Shown here one piece after another: positions 42,401-57,130 of a stretch of DNA of 64,000 nt. Both the position numbers and the translations under genes were made by a program. Origin of the DNA: Apostichopus japonicus (lineage: Eukaryota; Echinodermata; Holothuroidea; Aspidochirotida; Stichopodidae); contig NC_092576.1 of assembly GCF_037975245.1 (NCBI RefSeq), positions 27,047,611 to 27,111,610 on the forward strand, read 5' to 3'. Each line of letters begins with the position of its first letter. The stretch's first letter is position 1. The notes under the pieces were generated by a model that ran no database searches, was not told where the DNA came from, and worked only from the letters and a program-made list of their open reading frames with translations.

Positions 42401-45400
42401 ATGTCACTTTATATCCTCCTACCTGAGGATGTCACTTTATATCCTCCTACCTAAGGATGTCACTTTATTTCCTCCTTCCTGAGGATGTCACTTTATTTCC
42501 TCCTACCTGAGGATGTCACTTTATATCCTCCTACCTGAGGATGTCACTTTATTTCCTCCTACCTGAGGAAGTCACTTTATTTCCTCCTACCGGAAGATGT
42601 CACTTTATTTCCTCCTACCTGAGGATGTCACTTTATTTCCTCCTACCTGAGGATGTCACTTTATATCCTCCTACCTAAGGATGTCACTTTATATCCTCCT
42701 ACCTATGGATGTCACTTTATTTCCTCCTACCTGAGGATGCCACTTTATTTCCTGATACCTGAGGATGTCACTTTATATCCTCCTACCTGAGGATGTCACT
42801 TTATTTCCTCCTACCTGAGGAAGTCACTTTATTTCCTCCTACCGGAAGATGTCACTTTATATCCTCCTACCTATGGATGTCACTTTATTTCCTCCTACCT
42901 GAGGATGTCACTTTATTTCTTCCTACCTGAGGATGTCACTTTATTTCCTATTACCTGAGGATGTCACTTTATTTCTTCCTACCTGAGGATGTCACTTTAT
43001 TTCCTCCTACCTGAGGATGTCACTTTATATCCTCCTACCTGAGGATGTCACTTTATTTCCTCCTACCTGAGGATGTCACTTTATATCCTCCTACCTGAGG
43101 ATGTCACTTTATTTCTTCCTACCTGAGGATGTCACTTTATTTCCTCCTACCTGAGGATGTCACTTTATTTCCTCCTACCTGAGGATGTCACTTTATTTCC
43201 TCCTACCTGAGGATGTCACTTTATATCCTCCTACCTGAGGATGTCACTTTATATCCTCCTACCTAAGGATGTCACTTTATTTCCTCCTTCCTGAGGATGT
43301 CACTTTATATCCTCCTACCTGAGGATGTCACTTTATATCCTCCTACCTGAGGATGTCACTTTATATCCTCCTACCTAAGGATGTCACTTTATTTCCTCCT
43401 TCCTGAGGATGTCACTTTATTTCCTCCTACCTGAGGATGTCACTTTATTTCCTCCTACCTGAGGATGTCACTTTATATCCTCCTACCTGAGGATGTCACT
43501 TTATATCCTCCTACCTAAGGATGTCACTTTATTTCCTCCTTCCTGAGGATGTCACTTTATTTCCTCCTACCTGAGGATGTCACTTTATATCCTCCTACCT
43601 GAGGATGTCACTTTATTTCCTCCTACCTGAGGAAGTCACTTTATTTCCTCCTACCGGAAGATGTCACTTTATTTCCTCCTACCTGAGGATGTCACTTTAT
43701 TTCCTCCTACCTGAGGATGTCACTTTATATCCTCCTACCTATGGATGTCACTTTATATCCTCCTACCTATGGATGTCACTTTATTTCCTCCTACCTGAGG
43801 ATGCCACTTTATTTCCTCCTACCTGAGGATGTCACTTTATATCCTCCTACCTGAGGATGTCACTTTATTTCCTCCTACCTGAGGAAGTCACTTTATTTCC
43901 TCCTACCGGAAGATGTCACTTTATATCCTCCTACCTATGGATGTCAGTTTATTTCCTCCTACCTGAGGATGTCACTTTATTTCTTCCTACCTGAGGATGT
44001 CACTTTATTTCCTCCTACCTGAGGATGTCACTTTATTTCCTCCTACCTGAGGATGTCACTTTATATCCTCCTACCTGAGGATGTCACTTTATTTCCTCCT
44101 ACCTGAGGATGTCACTTTATATCCTCCTACCTGAGGATGTCACTTTATATCCTCCTACCTATGGATGTCACTTTATTTCCTCCTACCTGAGGATGTCACT
44201 TTATTTCCTCCTACCTGAGGATGTCACTTTATATCCTCCTACCTGAGGATGTCACTTAACTTCCTCCTACCTGAGGATGTCACTTTATTTCCTCCTACCT
44301 GAGGATGTCACTTTATATCCTCCTACCTGAGGATGTCACTTAACTTCCTCCTACCTGAGGATGTCACTTTATTTCTTCCTACCTGAGGATGTCACTTTAT
44401 TTCCTCCTACCTGAGGATGTCACTTTATTTCCTCCTACCTGAGGATGTCACTTTATTTCCTCCTACCTGAGGATGTCACTTTATATCCTCCTACCTGAGG
44501 ATGTCACTTTATATCCTCCTACCTGAGGATGTCACTTTATTTCCTCCTACCGGAAGATGTCACTTTATTTCCTCCTACCTGAGGATGTCACTTTATATCC
44601 TCCTACCTATGGATGTCACTTTATATCCTCCTACCTGAGGATGTCACTTTATTTCCTCCTACCTGAGGATGTCACTTTATTTCCTCCTACCTGAGGATGT
44701 CACTTTATTTCCTCCTACCTGAGGATGTCACTTTATATTCTCCTACCTATGGATGTCACTTTATTTCCTCCTACCTGAGGATGTCACTTTATTTCCTCCT
44801 ACCTGAGGATGTCACTTTATATCCTCCTACCTGAGGATGTCACTTTATATCCTCCTACCTGAGGATGTCACTTTATTTCCTCCTACCTGAGGATGTCACT
44901 TTATATCCTCCTACCTGAGGATGTCACTTTATTTCTTCCTACCTGAGGATGTCACTTTATTTCCTCCTACCTGAGGATGTCACTTTATATCCTCCTACCT
45001 AAGGATGTCACTTTATATCCTCCTACCTATGGATGTCACTTTATTTCCTCCTACCTGAGGATGCCACTTTATTTCCTGATACCTGAGGATGTCACTTTAT
45101 ATCCTCCTACCTGAGGATGTCACTTTATTTCCTCCTACCTGAGGAAGTCACTTTATTTCCTCCTACCGGAAGATGTCACTTTATATCCTCCTACCTATGG
45201 ATGTCACTTTATTTCCTCCTACCTGAGGATGTCACTTTATTTCTTCCTACCTGAGGATGTCACTTTATTTCCTCCTACCTGAGGATGTCACTTTATTTCT
45301 TCCTACCTGAGGATGTCACTTTATTTCCTCCTACCTGAGGATGTCACTTTATATCCTCCTACCTGAGGATGTCACTTTATTTCCTCCTACCTGAGGATGT

Positions 45401-48400
45401 CACTTTATATCCTCCTACCTGAGGATGTCACTTTATTTCTTCCTACCTGAGGATGTCACTTTATTTCCTCCTACCTGAGGATGTCACTTTATTTCCTCCT
45501 ACCTGAGGATGTCACTTTATTTCCTCCTACCTGAGGATGTCACTTTATATCCTCCTACCTGAGGATGTCACTTTATATCCTCCTACCTAAGGATGTCACT
45601 TTATTTCCTCCTTCCTGAGGATGTCACTTTATATCCTCCTACCTGAGGATGTCACTTTATATCCTCCTACCTGAGGATGTCACTTTATATCCTCCTACCT
45701 AAGGATGTCACTTTATTTCCTCCTTCCTGAGGATGTCACTTTATTTCCTCCTACCTGAGGATGTCACTTTATTTCCTCCTACCTGAGGATGTCACTTTAT
45801 ATCCTCCTACCTGAGGATGTCACTTTATATCCTCCTACCTAAGGATGTCACTTTATTTCCTCCTTCCTGAGGATGTCACTTTATTTCCTCCTACCTGAGG
45901 ATGTCACTTTATATCCTCCTACCTGAGGATGTCACTTTATTTCCTCCTACCTGAGGAAGTCACTTTATTTCCTCCTACCGGAAGATGTCACTTTATTTCC
46001 TCCTACCTGAGGATGTCACTTTATTTCCTCCTACCTGAGGATGTCACTTTATATCCTCCTACCTATGGATGTCACTTTATATCCTCCTACCTATGGATGT
46101 CACTTTATTTCCTCCTACCTGAGGATGCCACTTTATTTCCTCCTACCTGAGGATGTCACTTTATATCCTCCTACCTGAGGATGTCACTTTATTTCCTCCT
46201 ACCTGAGGAAGTCACTTTATTTCCTCCTACCGGAAGATGTCACTTTATATCCTCCTACCTATGGATGTCAGTTTATTTCCTCCTACCTGAGGATGTCACT
46301 TTATTTCTTCCTACCTGAGGATGTCACTTTATTTCCTCCTACCTGAGGATGTCACTTTATTTCCTCCTACCTGAGGATGTCACTTTATATCCTCCTACCT
46401 GAGGATGTCACTTTATTTCCTCCTACCTGAGGATGTCACTTTATATCCTCCTACCTGAGGATGTCACTTTATATCCTCCTACCTATGGATGTCACTTTAT
46501 TTCCTCCTACCTGAGGATGTCACTTTATTTCCTCCTACCTGAGGATGTCACTTTATATCCTCCTACCTGAGGATGTCACTTAACTTCCTCCTACCTGAGG
46601 ATGTCACTTTATTTCCTCCTACCTGAGGATGTCACTTTATTTCCTCCTACCTGAGGATGTCACTTTATTTCCTCCTACCTGAGGATGTCACTTTATATCC
46701 TCCTACCTGAGGATGTCACTTAACTTCCTCCTACCTGAGGATGTCACTTTATTTCTTCCTACCTGAGGATGTCACTTTATTTCCTCCTACCTGAGGATGT
46801 CACTTTATTTCCTCCTACCTGAGGATGTCACTTTATTTCCTCCTACCTGAGGATGTCACTTTATATCCTCCTACCTGAGGATGTCACTTTATATCCTCCT
46901 ACCTGAGGATGTCACTTTATTTCCTCCTACCGGAAGATGTCACTTTATTTCCTCCTACCTGAGGATGTCACTTTATATCCTCCTACCTATGGATGTCACT
47001 TTATATCCTCCTACCTGAGGATGTCACTTTATTTCCTCCTACCTGAGGATGTCACTTTATTTCCTCCTACCTGAGGATGTCACTTTATTTCCTCCTACCT
47101 GAGGATGTCACTTTATATTCTCCTACCTATGGATGTCACTTTATTTCCTCCTACCTGAGGATGTCACTTTATTTCCTCCTACCTGAGGATGTCACTTTAT
47201 ATCCTCCTACCTGAGGATGTCACTTTATATCCTCCTACCTGAGGATGTCACTTTATTTCCTCCTACCTGAGGATGTCACTTTATATCCTCCTACCTGAGG
47301 ATGTCACTTTATTTCTTCCTACCTGAGGATGTCACTTTATTTCCTCCTACCTGAGGATGTCACTTTATTTCTTCCTACCTGAGGATGTCACTTTATTTCC
47401 TCCTACCTGAGGATGTCACTTTATTTCCTCCTACCTGAGGATGTCACTTTATTTCCTCCTACCTGAGGATGTCACTTTATTTCCTCCTACCTGAGGATGT
47501 CACTTTATATCCTCCTACCTGAGGATGTCACTTTATTTCCTCCTACCTGAGGAAGTCACTTTATTTCCTCCTACCGGAAGATGTCACTTTATTTCCTCCT
47601 ACCTGAGGATGTCACTTTATTTCCTCCTACCTGAGGATGTCACTTTATATCCTCCTACCTAAGGATGTCACTTTATATCCTCCTACCTATGGATGTCACT
47701 TTATTTCCTCCTACCTGAGGATGCCACTTTATTTCCTCCTACCTGAGGATGTCACTTTATTTCCTCCTACCTGAGGAAGTCACTTAATTTCCTCCTACCG
47801 GAAGATGTCACTTTATATCCTCCTACCTATGGATGTCACTTTATTTCCTCCTACCTGAGGATGTCACTTTATTTCTTCCTACCTGAGGATGTCACTTTAT
47901 TTCCTCCTACCTGAGGATGTCACTTTATATCCTCCTACCTATGGATGTCACTTTATTTCCTCCTACCTGAGGATGTCACTTTATTTCCTCCTACCTGAGG
48001 ATGTCACTTTATATCCTCCTACCTGAGGATGTCACTTTATATCCTCCTACCTGAGGATGTCACTTTATTTCCTCCTACCTGAGGATGTCACTTTATATCC
48101 TCCTACCTGAGGATGTCACTTTATTTCTTCCTACCTGAGGATGTCACTTTATTTCCTCCTACCTGAGGATGTCACTTTATTTCCTCCTACCTGAGGATGT
48201 CACTTTATTTCCTCCTACCTGAGGATGTCACTTTATATCCTCCTACCTGAGGATGTCACTTTATATCCTCCTACCTAAGGATGTCACTTTATTTCCTCCT
48301 TCCTGAGGATGTCACTTTATATCCTCCTACCTGAGGATGTCACTTTATATCCTCCTACCTGAGGATGTCACTTTATATCCTCCTACCTAAGGATGTCACT

Positions 48401-51400
48401 TTATTTCCTCCTTCCTGAGGATGTCACTTTATTTCCTCCTACCTGAGGATGTCACTTTATTTCCTCCTACCTGAGGATGTCACTTTATATCCTCCTACCT
48501 GAGGATGTCACTTTATATCCTCCTACCTAAGGATGTCACTTTATTTCCTCCTTCCTGAGGATGTCACTTTATTTCCTCCTACCTGAGGATGTCACTTTAT
48601 ATCCTCCTACCTGAGGATGTCACTTTATTTCCTCCTACCTGAGGAAGTCACTTTATTTCCTCCTACCGGAAGATGTCACTTTATTTCCTCCTACCTGAGG
48701 ATGTCACTTTATTTCCTCCTACCTGAGGATGTCACTTTATATCCTCCTACCTATGGATGTCACTTTATATCCTCCTACCTATGGATGTCACTTTATTTCC
48801 TCCTACCTGAGGATGCCACTTTATTTCCTCCTACCTGAGGATGTCACTTTATATCCTCCTACCTGAGGATGTCACTTTATTTCCTCCTACCTGAGGAAGT
48901 CACTTTATTTCCTCCTACCGGAAGATGTCACTTTATATCCTCCTACCTATGGATGTCAGTTTATTTCCTCCTACCTGAGGATGTCACTTTATTTCTTCCT
49001 ACCTGAGGATGTCACTTTATTTCCTCCTACCTGAGGATGTCACTTTATTTCCTCCTACCTGAGGATGTCACTTTATATCCTCCTACCTGAGGATGTCACT
49101 TTATTTCGTCCTACCTGAGGATGTCACTTTATATCCTCCTACCTGAGGATGTCACTTTATATCCTCCTACCTATGGATGTCACTTTATTTCCTCCTACCT
49201 GAGGATGTCACTTTATTTCCTCCTACCTGAGGATGTCACTTTATATCCTCCTACCTGAGGATGTCACTTAACTTCCTCCTACCTGAGGATGTCACTTTAT
49301 TTCCTCCTACCTGAGGATGTCACTTTATTTCCTCCTACCTGAGGATGTCACTTTATTTCCTCCTACCTGAGGATGTCACTTTATATCCTCCTACCTGAGG
49401 ATGTCACTTAACTTCCTCCTACCTGAGGATGTCACTTTATTTCTTCCTACCTGAGGATGTCACTTTATTTCCTCCTACCTGAGGATGTCACTTTATTTCC
49501 TCCTACCTGAGGATGTCACTTTATTTCCTCCTACCTGAGGATGTCACTTTATATCCTCCTACCTGAGGATGTCACTTTATATCCTCCTACCTGAGGATGT
49601 CACTTTATTTCCTCCTACCGGAAGATGTCACTTTATTTCCTCCTACCTGAGGATGTCACTTTATATCCTCCTACCTATGGATGTCACTTTATATCCTCCT
49701 ACCTGAGGATGTCACTTTATTTCCTCCTACCTGAGGATGTCACTTTATTTCCTCCTACCTGAGGATGTCACTTTATTTCCTCCTACCTGAGGATGTCACT
49801 TTATATTCTCCTACCTATGGATGTCACTTTATTTCCTCCTACCTGAGGATGTCACTTTATTTCCTCCTACCTGAGGATGTCACTTTATATCCTCCTACCT
49901 GAGGATGTCACTTTATATCCTCCTACCTGAGGATGTCACTTTATTTCCTCCTACCTGAGGATGTCACTTTATATCCTCCTACCTGAGGATGTCACTTTAT
50001 ATCCTCCTACCTGAGGATGTCACTTTATATCCTCCTACCGGAAGATGTCACTTTATATCCTCCTACCTGAGGATGTCACTTTATATCCTCCTACCTAAGG
50101 ATGTCACTTTATTTCCTCCTACCTGAGGATGTCACTTTATTTCCTCCTACCTGAGGATGTCACTTTATATCCTCCTACCTGAGGATGTCACTTTATTTCT
50201 TCCTACCTGAGGATGTCACTTTATTTCCTCCTACCTGAGGATGTCACTTTATTTCCTCCTACCTGAGGATGTCACTTTATTTCCTCCTACCTGAGGATGT
50301 CACTTTATATCCTCCTACCTGAGGATGTCACTTTATATCCTCCTACCTAAGGATGTCACTTTATTTCCTCCTTCCTGAGGATGTCACTTTATTTCCTCCT
50401 ACCTGAGGATGTCACTTTATATCCTCCTACCTGAGGATGTCACTTTATTTCCTCCTACCTGAGGAAGTCACTTTATTTCCTCCTACCGGAAGATGTCACT
50501 TTATTTCCTCCTACCTGAGGATGTCACTTTATTTCCTCCTACCTGAGGATGTCACTTTATATCCTCCTACCTAAGGATGTCACTTTATATCCTCCTACCT
50601 ATGGATGTCACTTTATTTCCTCCTACCTGAGGATGCCACTTTATTTCCTGATACCTGAGGATGTCACTTTATATCCTCCTACCTGAGGATGTCACTTTAT
50701 TTCCTCCTACCTGAGGAAGTCACTTTATTTCCTCCTACCGGAAGATGTCACTTTATATCCTCCTACCTATGGATGTCACTTTATTTCCTCCTACCTGAGG
50801 ATGTCACTTTATTTCTTCCTACCTGAGGATGTCACTTTATTTCCTCCTACCTGAGGATGTCACTTTATTTCTTCCTACCTGAGGATGTCACTTTATTTCC
50901 TCCTACCTGAGGATGTCACTTTATATCCTCCTACCTGAGGATGTCACTTTATTTCCTCCTACCTGAGGATGTCACTTTATATCCTCCTACCTGAGGATGT
51001 CACTTTATTTCTTCCTACCTGAGGATGTCACTTTATTTCCTCCTACCTGAGGATGTCACTTTATTTCCTCCTACCTGAGGATGTCACTTTATTTCCTCCT
51101 ACCTGAGGATGTCACTTTATATCCTCCTACCTGAGGATGTCACTTTATATCCTCCTACCTAAGGATGTCACTTTATTTCCTCCTTCCTGAGGATGTCACT
51201 TTATATCCTCCTACCTGAGGATGTCACTTTATATCCTCCTACCTGAGGATGTCACTTTATATCCTCCTACCTAAGGATGTCACTTTATTTCCTCCTTCCT
51301 GAGGATGTCACTTTATTTCCTCCTACCTGAGGATGTCACTTTATTTCCTCCTACCTGAGGATGTCACTTTATATCCTCCTACCTGAGGATGTCACTTTAT

Positions 51401-54400
51401 ATCCTCCTACCTAAGGATGTCACTTTATTTCCTCCTTCCTGAGGATGTCACTTTATTTCCTCCTACCTGAGGATGTCACTTTATATCCTCCTACCTGAGG
51501 ATGTCACTTTATTTCCTCCTACCTGAGGAAGTCACTTTATTTCCTCCTACCGGAAGATGTCACTTTATTTCCTCCTACCTGAGGATGTCACTTTATTTCC
51601 TCCTACCTGAGGATGTCACTTTATATCCTCCTACCTATGGATGTCACTTTATATCCTCCTACCTATGGATGTCACTTTATTTCCTCCTACCTGAGGATGC
51701 CACTTTATTTCCTCCTACCTGAGGATGTCACTTTATATCCTCCTACCTGAGGATGTCACTTTATTTCCTCCTACCTGAGGAAGTCACTTTATTTCCTCCT
51801 ACCGGAAGATGTCACTTTATATCCTCCTACCTATGGATGTCAGTTTATTTCCTCCTACCTGAGGATGTCACTTTATTTCTTCCTACCTGAGGATGTCACT
51901 TTATTTCCTCCTACCTGAGGATGTCACTTTATTTCCTCCTACCTGAGGATGTCACTTTATATCCTCCTACCTGAGGATGTCACTTTATTTCCTCCTACCT
52001 GAGGATGTCACTTTATATCCTCCTACCTGAGGATGTCACTTTATATCCTCCTACCTATGGATGTCACTTTATTTCCTCCTACCTGAGGATGTCACTTTAT
52101 TTCCTCCTACCTGAGGATGTCACTTTATATCCTCCTACCTGAGGATGTCACTTAACTTCCTCCTACCTGAGGATGTCACTTTATTTCCTCCTACCTGAGG
52201 ATGTCACTTTATATCCTCCTACCTGAGGATGTCACTTAACTTCCTCCTACCTGAGGATGTCACTTTATTTCTTCCTACCTGAGGATGTCACTTTATTTCC
52301 TCCTACCTGAGGATGTCACTTTATTTCCTCCTACCTGAGGATGTCACTTTATTTCCTCCTACCTGAGGATGTCACTTTATATCCTCCTACCTGAGGATGT
52401 CACTTTATATCCTCCTACCTGAGGATGTCACTTTATTTCCTCCTACCGGAAGATGTCACTTTATTTCCTCCTACCTGAGGATGTCACTTTATATCCTCCT
52501 ACCTATGGATGTCACTTTATATCCTCCTACCTGAGGATGTCACTTTATTTCCTCCTACCTGAGGATGTCACTTTATTTCCTCCTACCTGAGGATGTCACT
52601 TTATTTCCTCCTACCTGAGGATGTCACTTTATATTCTCCTACCTATGGATGTCACTTTATTTCCTCCTACCTGAGGATGTCACTTTATTTCCTCCTACCT
52701 GAGGATGTCACTTTATATCCTCCTACCTGAGGATGTCACTTTATATCCTCCTACCTGAGGATGTCACTTTATTTCCTCCTACCTGAGGATGTCACTTTAT
52801 ATCCTCCTACCTGAGGATGTCACTTTATTTCTTCCTACCTGAGGATGTCACTTTATTTCCTCCTACCTGAGGATGTCACTTTATATCCTCCTACCTAAGG
52901 ATGTCACTTTATATCCTCCTACCTATGGATGTCACTTTATTTCCTCCTACCTGAGGATGCCACTTTATTTCCTGATACCTGAGGATGTCACTTTATATCC
53001 TCCTACCTGAGGATGTCACTTTATTTCCTCCTACCTGAGGAAGTCACTTTATTTCCTCCTACCGGAAGATGTCACTTTATATCCTCCTACCTATGGATGT
53101 CACTTTATTTCCTCCTACCTGAGGATGTCACTTTATTTCTTCCTACCTGAGGATGTCACTTTATTTCCTCCTACCTGAGGATGTCACTTTATTTCTTCCT
53201 ACCTGAGGATGTCACTTTATTTCCTCCTACCTGAGGATGTCACTTTATATCCTCCTACCTGAGGATGTCACTTTATTTCCTCCTACCTGAGGATGTCACT
53301 TTATATCCTCCTACCTGAGGATGTCACTTTATTTCTTCCTACCTGAGGATGTCACTTTATTTCCTCCTACCTGAGGATGTCACTTTATTTCCTCCTACCT
53401 GAGGATGTCACTTTATTTCCTCCTACCTGAGGATGTCACTTTATATCCTCCTACCTGAGGATGTCACTTTATATCCTCCTACCTAAGGATGTCACTTTAT
53501 TTCCTCCTTCCTGAGGATGTCACTTTATATCCTCCTACCTGAGGATGTCACTTTATATCCTCCTACCTGAGGATGTCACTTTATATCCTCCTACCTAAGG
53601 ATGTCACTTTATTTCCTCCTTCCTGAGGATGTCACTTTATTTCCTCCTACCTGAGGATGTCACTTTATTTCCTCCTACCTGAGGATGTCACTTTATATCC
53701 TCCTACCTGAGGATGTCACTTTATATCCTCCTACCTAAGGATGTCACTTTATTTCCTCCTTCCTGAGGATGTCACTTTATTTCCTCCTACCTGAGGATGT
53801 CACTTTATATCCTCCTACCTGAGGATGTCACTTTATTTCCTCCTACCTGAGGAAGTCACTTTATTTCCTCCTACCGGAAGATGTCACTTTATTTCCTCCT
53901 ACCTGAGGATGTCACTTTATTTCCTCCTACCTGAGGATGTCACTTTATATCCTCCTACCTATGGATGTCACTTTATATCCTCCTACCTATGGATGTCACT
54001 TTATTTCCTCCTACCTGAGGATGCCACTTTATTTCCTCCTACCTGAGGATGTCACTTTATATCCTCCTACCTGAGGATGTCACTTTATTTCCTCCTACCT
54101 GAGGAAGTCACTTTATTTCCTCCTACCGGAAGATGTCACTTTATATCCTCCTACCTATGGATGTCAGTTTATTTCCTCCTACCTGAGGATGTCACTTTAT
54201 TTCTTCCTACCTGAGGATGTCACTTTATTTCCTCCTACCTGAGGATGTCACTTTATTTCCTCCTACCTGAGGATGTCACTTTATATCCTCCTACCTGAGG
54301 ATGTCACTTTATTTCCTCCTACCTGAGGATGTCACTTTATATCCTCCTACCTGAGGATGTCACTTTATATCCTCCTACCTATGGATGTCACTTTATTTCC

Positions 54401-55241
54401 TCCTACCTGAGGATGTCACTTTATTTCCTCCTACCTGAGGATGTCACTTTATATCCTCCTACCTGAGGATGTCACTTAACTTCCTCCTACCTGAGGATGT
54501 CACTTTATTTCCTCCTACCTGAGGATGTCACTTTATTTCCTCCTACCTGAGGATGTCACTTTATTTCCTCCTACCTGAGGATGTCACTTTATATCCTCCT
54601 ACCTGAGGATGTCACTTAACTTCCTCCTACCTGAGGATGTCACTTTATTTCTTCCTACCTGAGGATGTCACTTTATTTCCTCCTACCTGAGGATGTCACT
54701 TTATTTCCTCCTACCTGAGGATGTCACTTTATTTCCTCCTACCTGAGGATGTCACTTTATATCCTCCTACCTGAGGATGTCACTTTATATCCTCCTACCT
54801 GAGGATGTCACTTTATTTCCTCCTACCGGAAGATGTCACTTTATTTCCTCCTACCTGAGGATGTCACTTTATATCCTCCTACCTATGGATGTCACTTTAT
54901 ATCCTCCTACCTGAGGATGTCACTTTATTTCCTCCTACCTGAGGATGTCACTTTATTTCCTCCTACCTGAGGATGTCACTTTATTTCCTCCTACCTGAGG
55001 ATGTCACTTTATATTCTCCTACCTATGGATGTCACTTTATTTCCTCCTACCTGAGGATGTCACTTTATTTCCTCCTACCTGAGGATGTCACTTTATATCC
55101 TCCTACCTGAGGATGTCACTTTATATCCTCCTACCTGAGGATGTCACTTTATTTCCTCCTACCTGAGGATGTCACTTTATATCCTCCTACCTGAGGATGT
55201 CACTTTATTTCTTCCTACCTGAGGATGTCACTTTATTTCCT
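39450..55241 (+). repeat. 282-mer HOR pair (7,896-bp period)
   Basis: Copy 1 is about 39,450-47,345 and copy 2 about 47,346-55,241. Markers offset by exactly 7,896 bp include the rare C25G unit (41,212/49,108) and the C27G+C28A unit (42,754/50,650 and 45,078/52,974). The variant cluster at 40,721, 43,605 and 45,929 also recurs at 48,617, 51,501 and 53,825. Each copy holds three related sub-blocks spaced 2,884, 2,324 and 2,688 bp. A few private changes separate the copies, such as a CTATTACC unit near 42,949 only in copy 1. This is the largest clean period in the window. Confidence 0.88.
42613..47260 (+). repeat. 83-mer sub-repeat pair (2,324-bp period) inside the 282-mer
   Basis: About 42,613-44,936 and 44,937-47,260 share variant order at a 2,324-bp offset, for example C27G+C28A at 42,754/45,078. 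Downstream the offset becomes 2,380 bp (85 monomers) at the T22A+C24T unit near 44,735/47,115. The first copy has 84 bp between its two T19A+T21C units and the second has 140 bp, so two whole monomers differ. The same 84-versus-140 asymmetry recurs one 7,896-bp period later (near 52,151-52,235 and 54,476-54,616). The sub-repeat therefore predates the 282-mer duplication. Confidence 0.78.
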
Positions 55242-57130
55242 CCTACCTGAGGATGTCACTTTATTTCCTCCTACCTGAGGATGTCACTTTATTTCCTCCT
55301 ACCTGAGGATGTCACTTTATATCCTCCTACCTGAGGATGTCACTTTATATCCTCCTACCTAAGGATGTCACTTTATTTCCTCCTTCCTGAGGATGTCACT
55401 TTATTTCCTCCTACCTGAGGATGTCACTTTATATCCTCCTACCTGAGGATGTCACTTTATATCCTACTACCTATGGATGTCACTTTATTTCCTCCTACCT
55501 GAGGATGTCACTTTATATCCTCCTACCTAAGGATGTCACTTTATTTCCTCCTACCTGAGGATGTCACTTTATTTCCTCCTACCTGAGGATGTCACTTTAT
55601 TTTCTCCTACCTGAGGATGTCACTTTATTTCCTCCTACCTGAGGATGTCACTTTATATCCTCCTACCTGAGGATGTCACTTTATATCCTCCTACCGGAAG
55701 ATGTCACTTTATATCCTCCTACCTGAGGATGTCACTTTTTATCCTCCTACCTAAGGATGTCACTTTATTTCCTCCTACCTGAGGATGTCACTTTATTTCC
55801 TCCTACCTGAGGATGTCACTTTATATCCTCCTACCTGAGGATGTCACTTTATATCCTCCTACCTATGGATGTCACTTTATTTCCTCCTACCTGAGGATGT
55901 CACTTTATTTCCTCCTACCTGAGGATGTCACTTTATATCCTCCTACCTAAGGTTGTCTCTTTATTTCCTCCTTCCTGAGGATGTCACTTTATTTCCTCCT
56001 ACCTGAGGATGTCACTTTATATCCTCCTACCTGAGGATGTCACTTTATTTCTTCCTACCTGAGGATGTCACTTTATTTCCTCCTACCTGAGGATGTCACT
56101 TTATTTCCTCCTACCTGAGGATGTCACTTTATTTCCTCCTACCTGAGGATGTCACTTTATATCCTCCTACCTGAGGATGTCACTTTATATCCTCCTACCT
56201 AAGGATGTCACTTTATTTCCTCCTTCCTGAGGATGTCACTTTATTTCCTCCTACCTGAGGATGTCACTTTATATCCTCCTACCTGAGGATGTCACTTTAT
56301 TTCCTCCTACCTGAGGAAGTCACTTTATTTCCTCCTACCGGAAGATGTCACTTTATTTCCTCCTACCTGAGGATGTCACTTTATTTCCTCCTACCTGAGG
56401 ATGTCACTTTATATCCTCCTACCTAAGGATGTCACTTTATATCCTCCTACCTATGGATGTCACTTTATTTCCTCCTACCTGAGGATGCCACTTTATTTCC
56501 TGATACCTGAGGATGTCACTTTATATCCTCCTACCTGAGGATGTCACTTTATTTCCTCCTACCTGAGGAAGTCACTTTATTTCCTCCTACCGGAAGATGT
56601 CACTTTATATCCTCCTACCTATGGATGTCACTTTATTTCCTCCTACCTGAGGATGTCACTTTATTTCTTCCTACCTGAGGATGTCACTTTATTTCCTCCT
56701 ACCTGAGGATGCCACTTTATTTCTTCCTACCTGAGGATGTCACTTTATTTCCTCCTACCTGAGGATGTCACTTTATTTCCTCCTACCTGAGGATGTCACT
56801 TTATATCCTCCTACCTGAGGATGTCACTTTATTTCCTCCTACCTGAGGAAGTCACTTTATTTCCTCCTACCGGAAGATGTCACTTTATTTCCTCCTACCT
56901 GAGGATGTCACTTTATATCCTCCTACCTAAGGATGTCACTTTATATCCTCCTACCTGAGGATGTCACTTTATTTCCTCCTACCTATGGATGTCACTTTAT
57001 TTCCTCCTACCTGAGGATGCCACTTTATTTCCTCCTACCTGAGGATGTCACTTTATATCCTCCTACCTGAGGATGTCACTTTATTTTCTCCTACCTGAGG
57101 AAGTCACTTTATTTCCTCCTACCGGAAGAT
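55241..57130 (+). repeat. Transition segment between core and right-end domain
   Basis: This stretch still carries core markers: T22A units, T11A followed by T5G+G8A, T13C, and the C27G+C28A unit at 56,502. They are reshuffled relative to the 282-mer. Fragments at 55,201-55,380 and 56,040-56,240 resemble the C25T to A2T series seen at 45,421-45,610. Two private units occur: CTACTACC near 55,465 and GGTTGTCTC near 55,952. From about 57,237 on, the array switches to the T23C and G6A rich composition. Confidence 0.65.
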
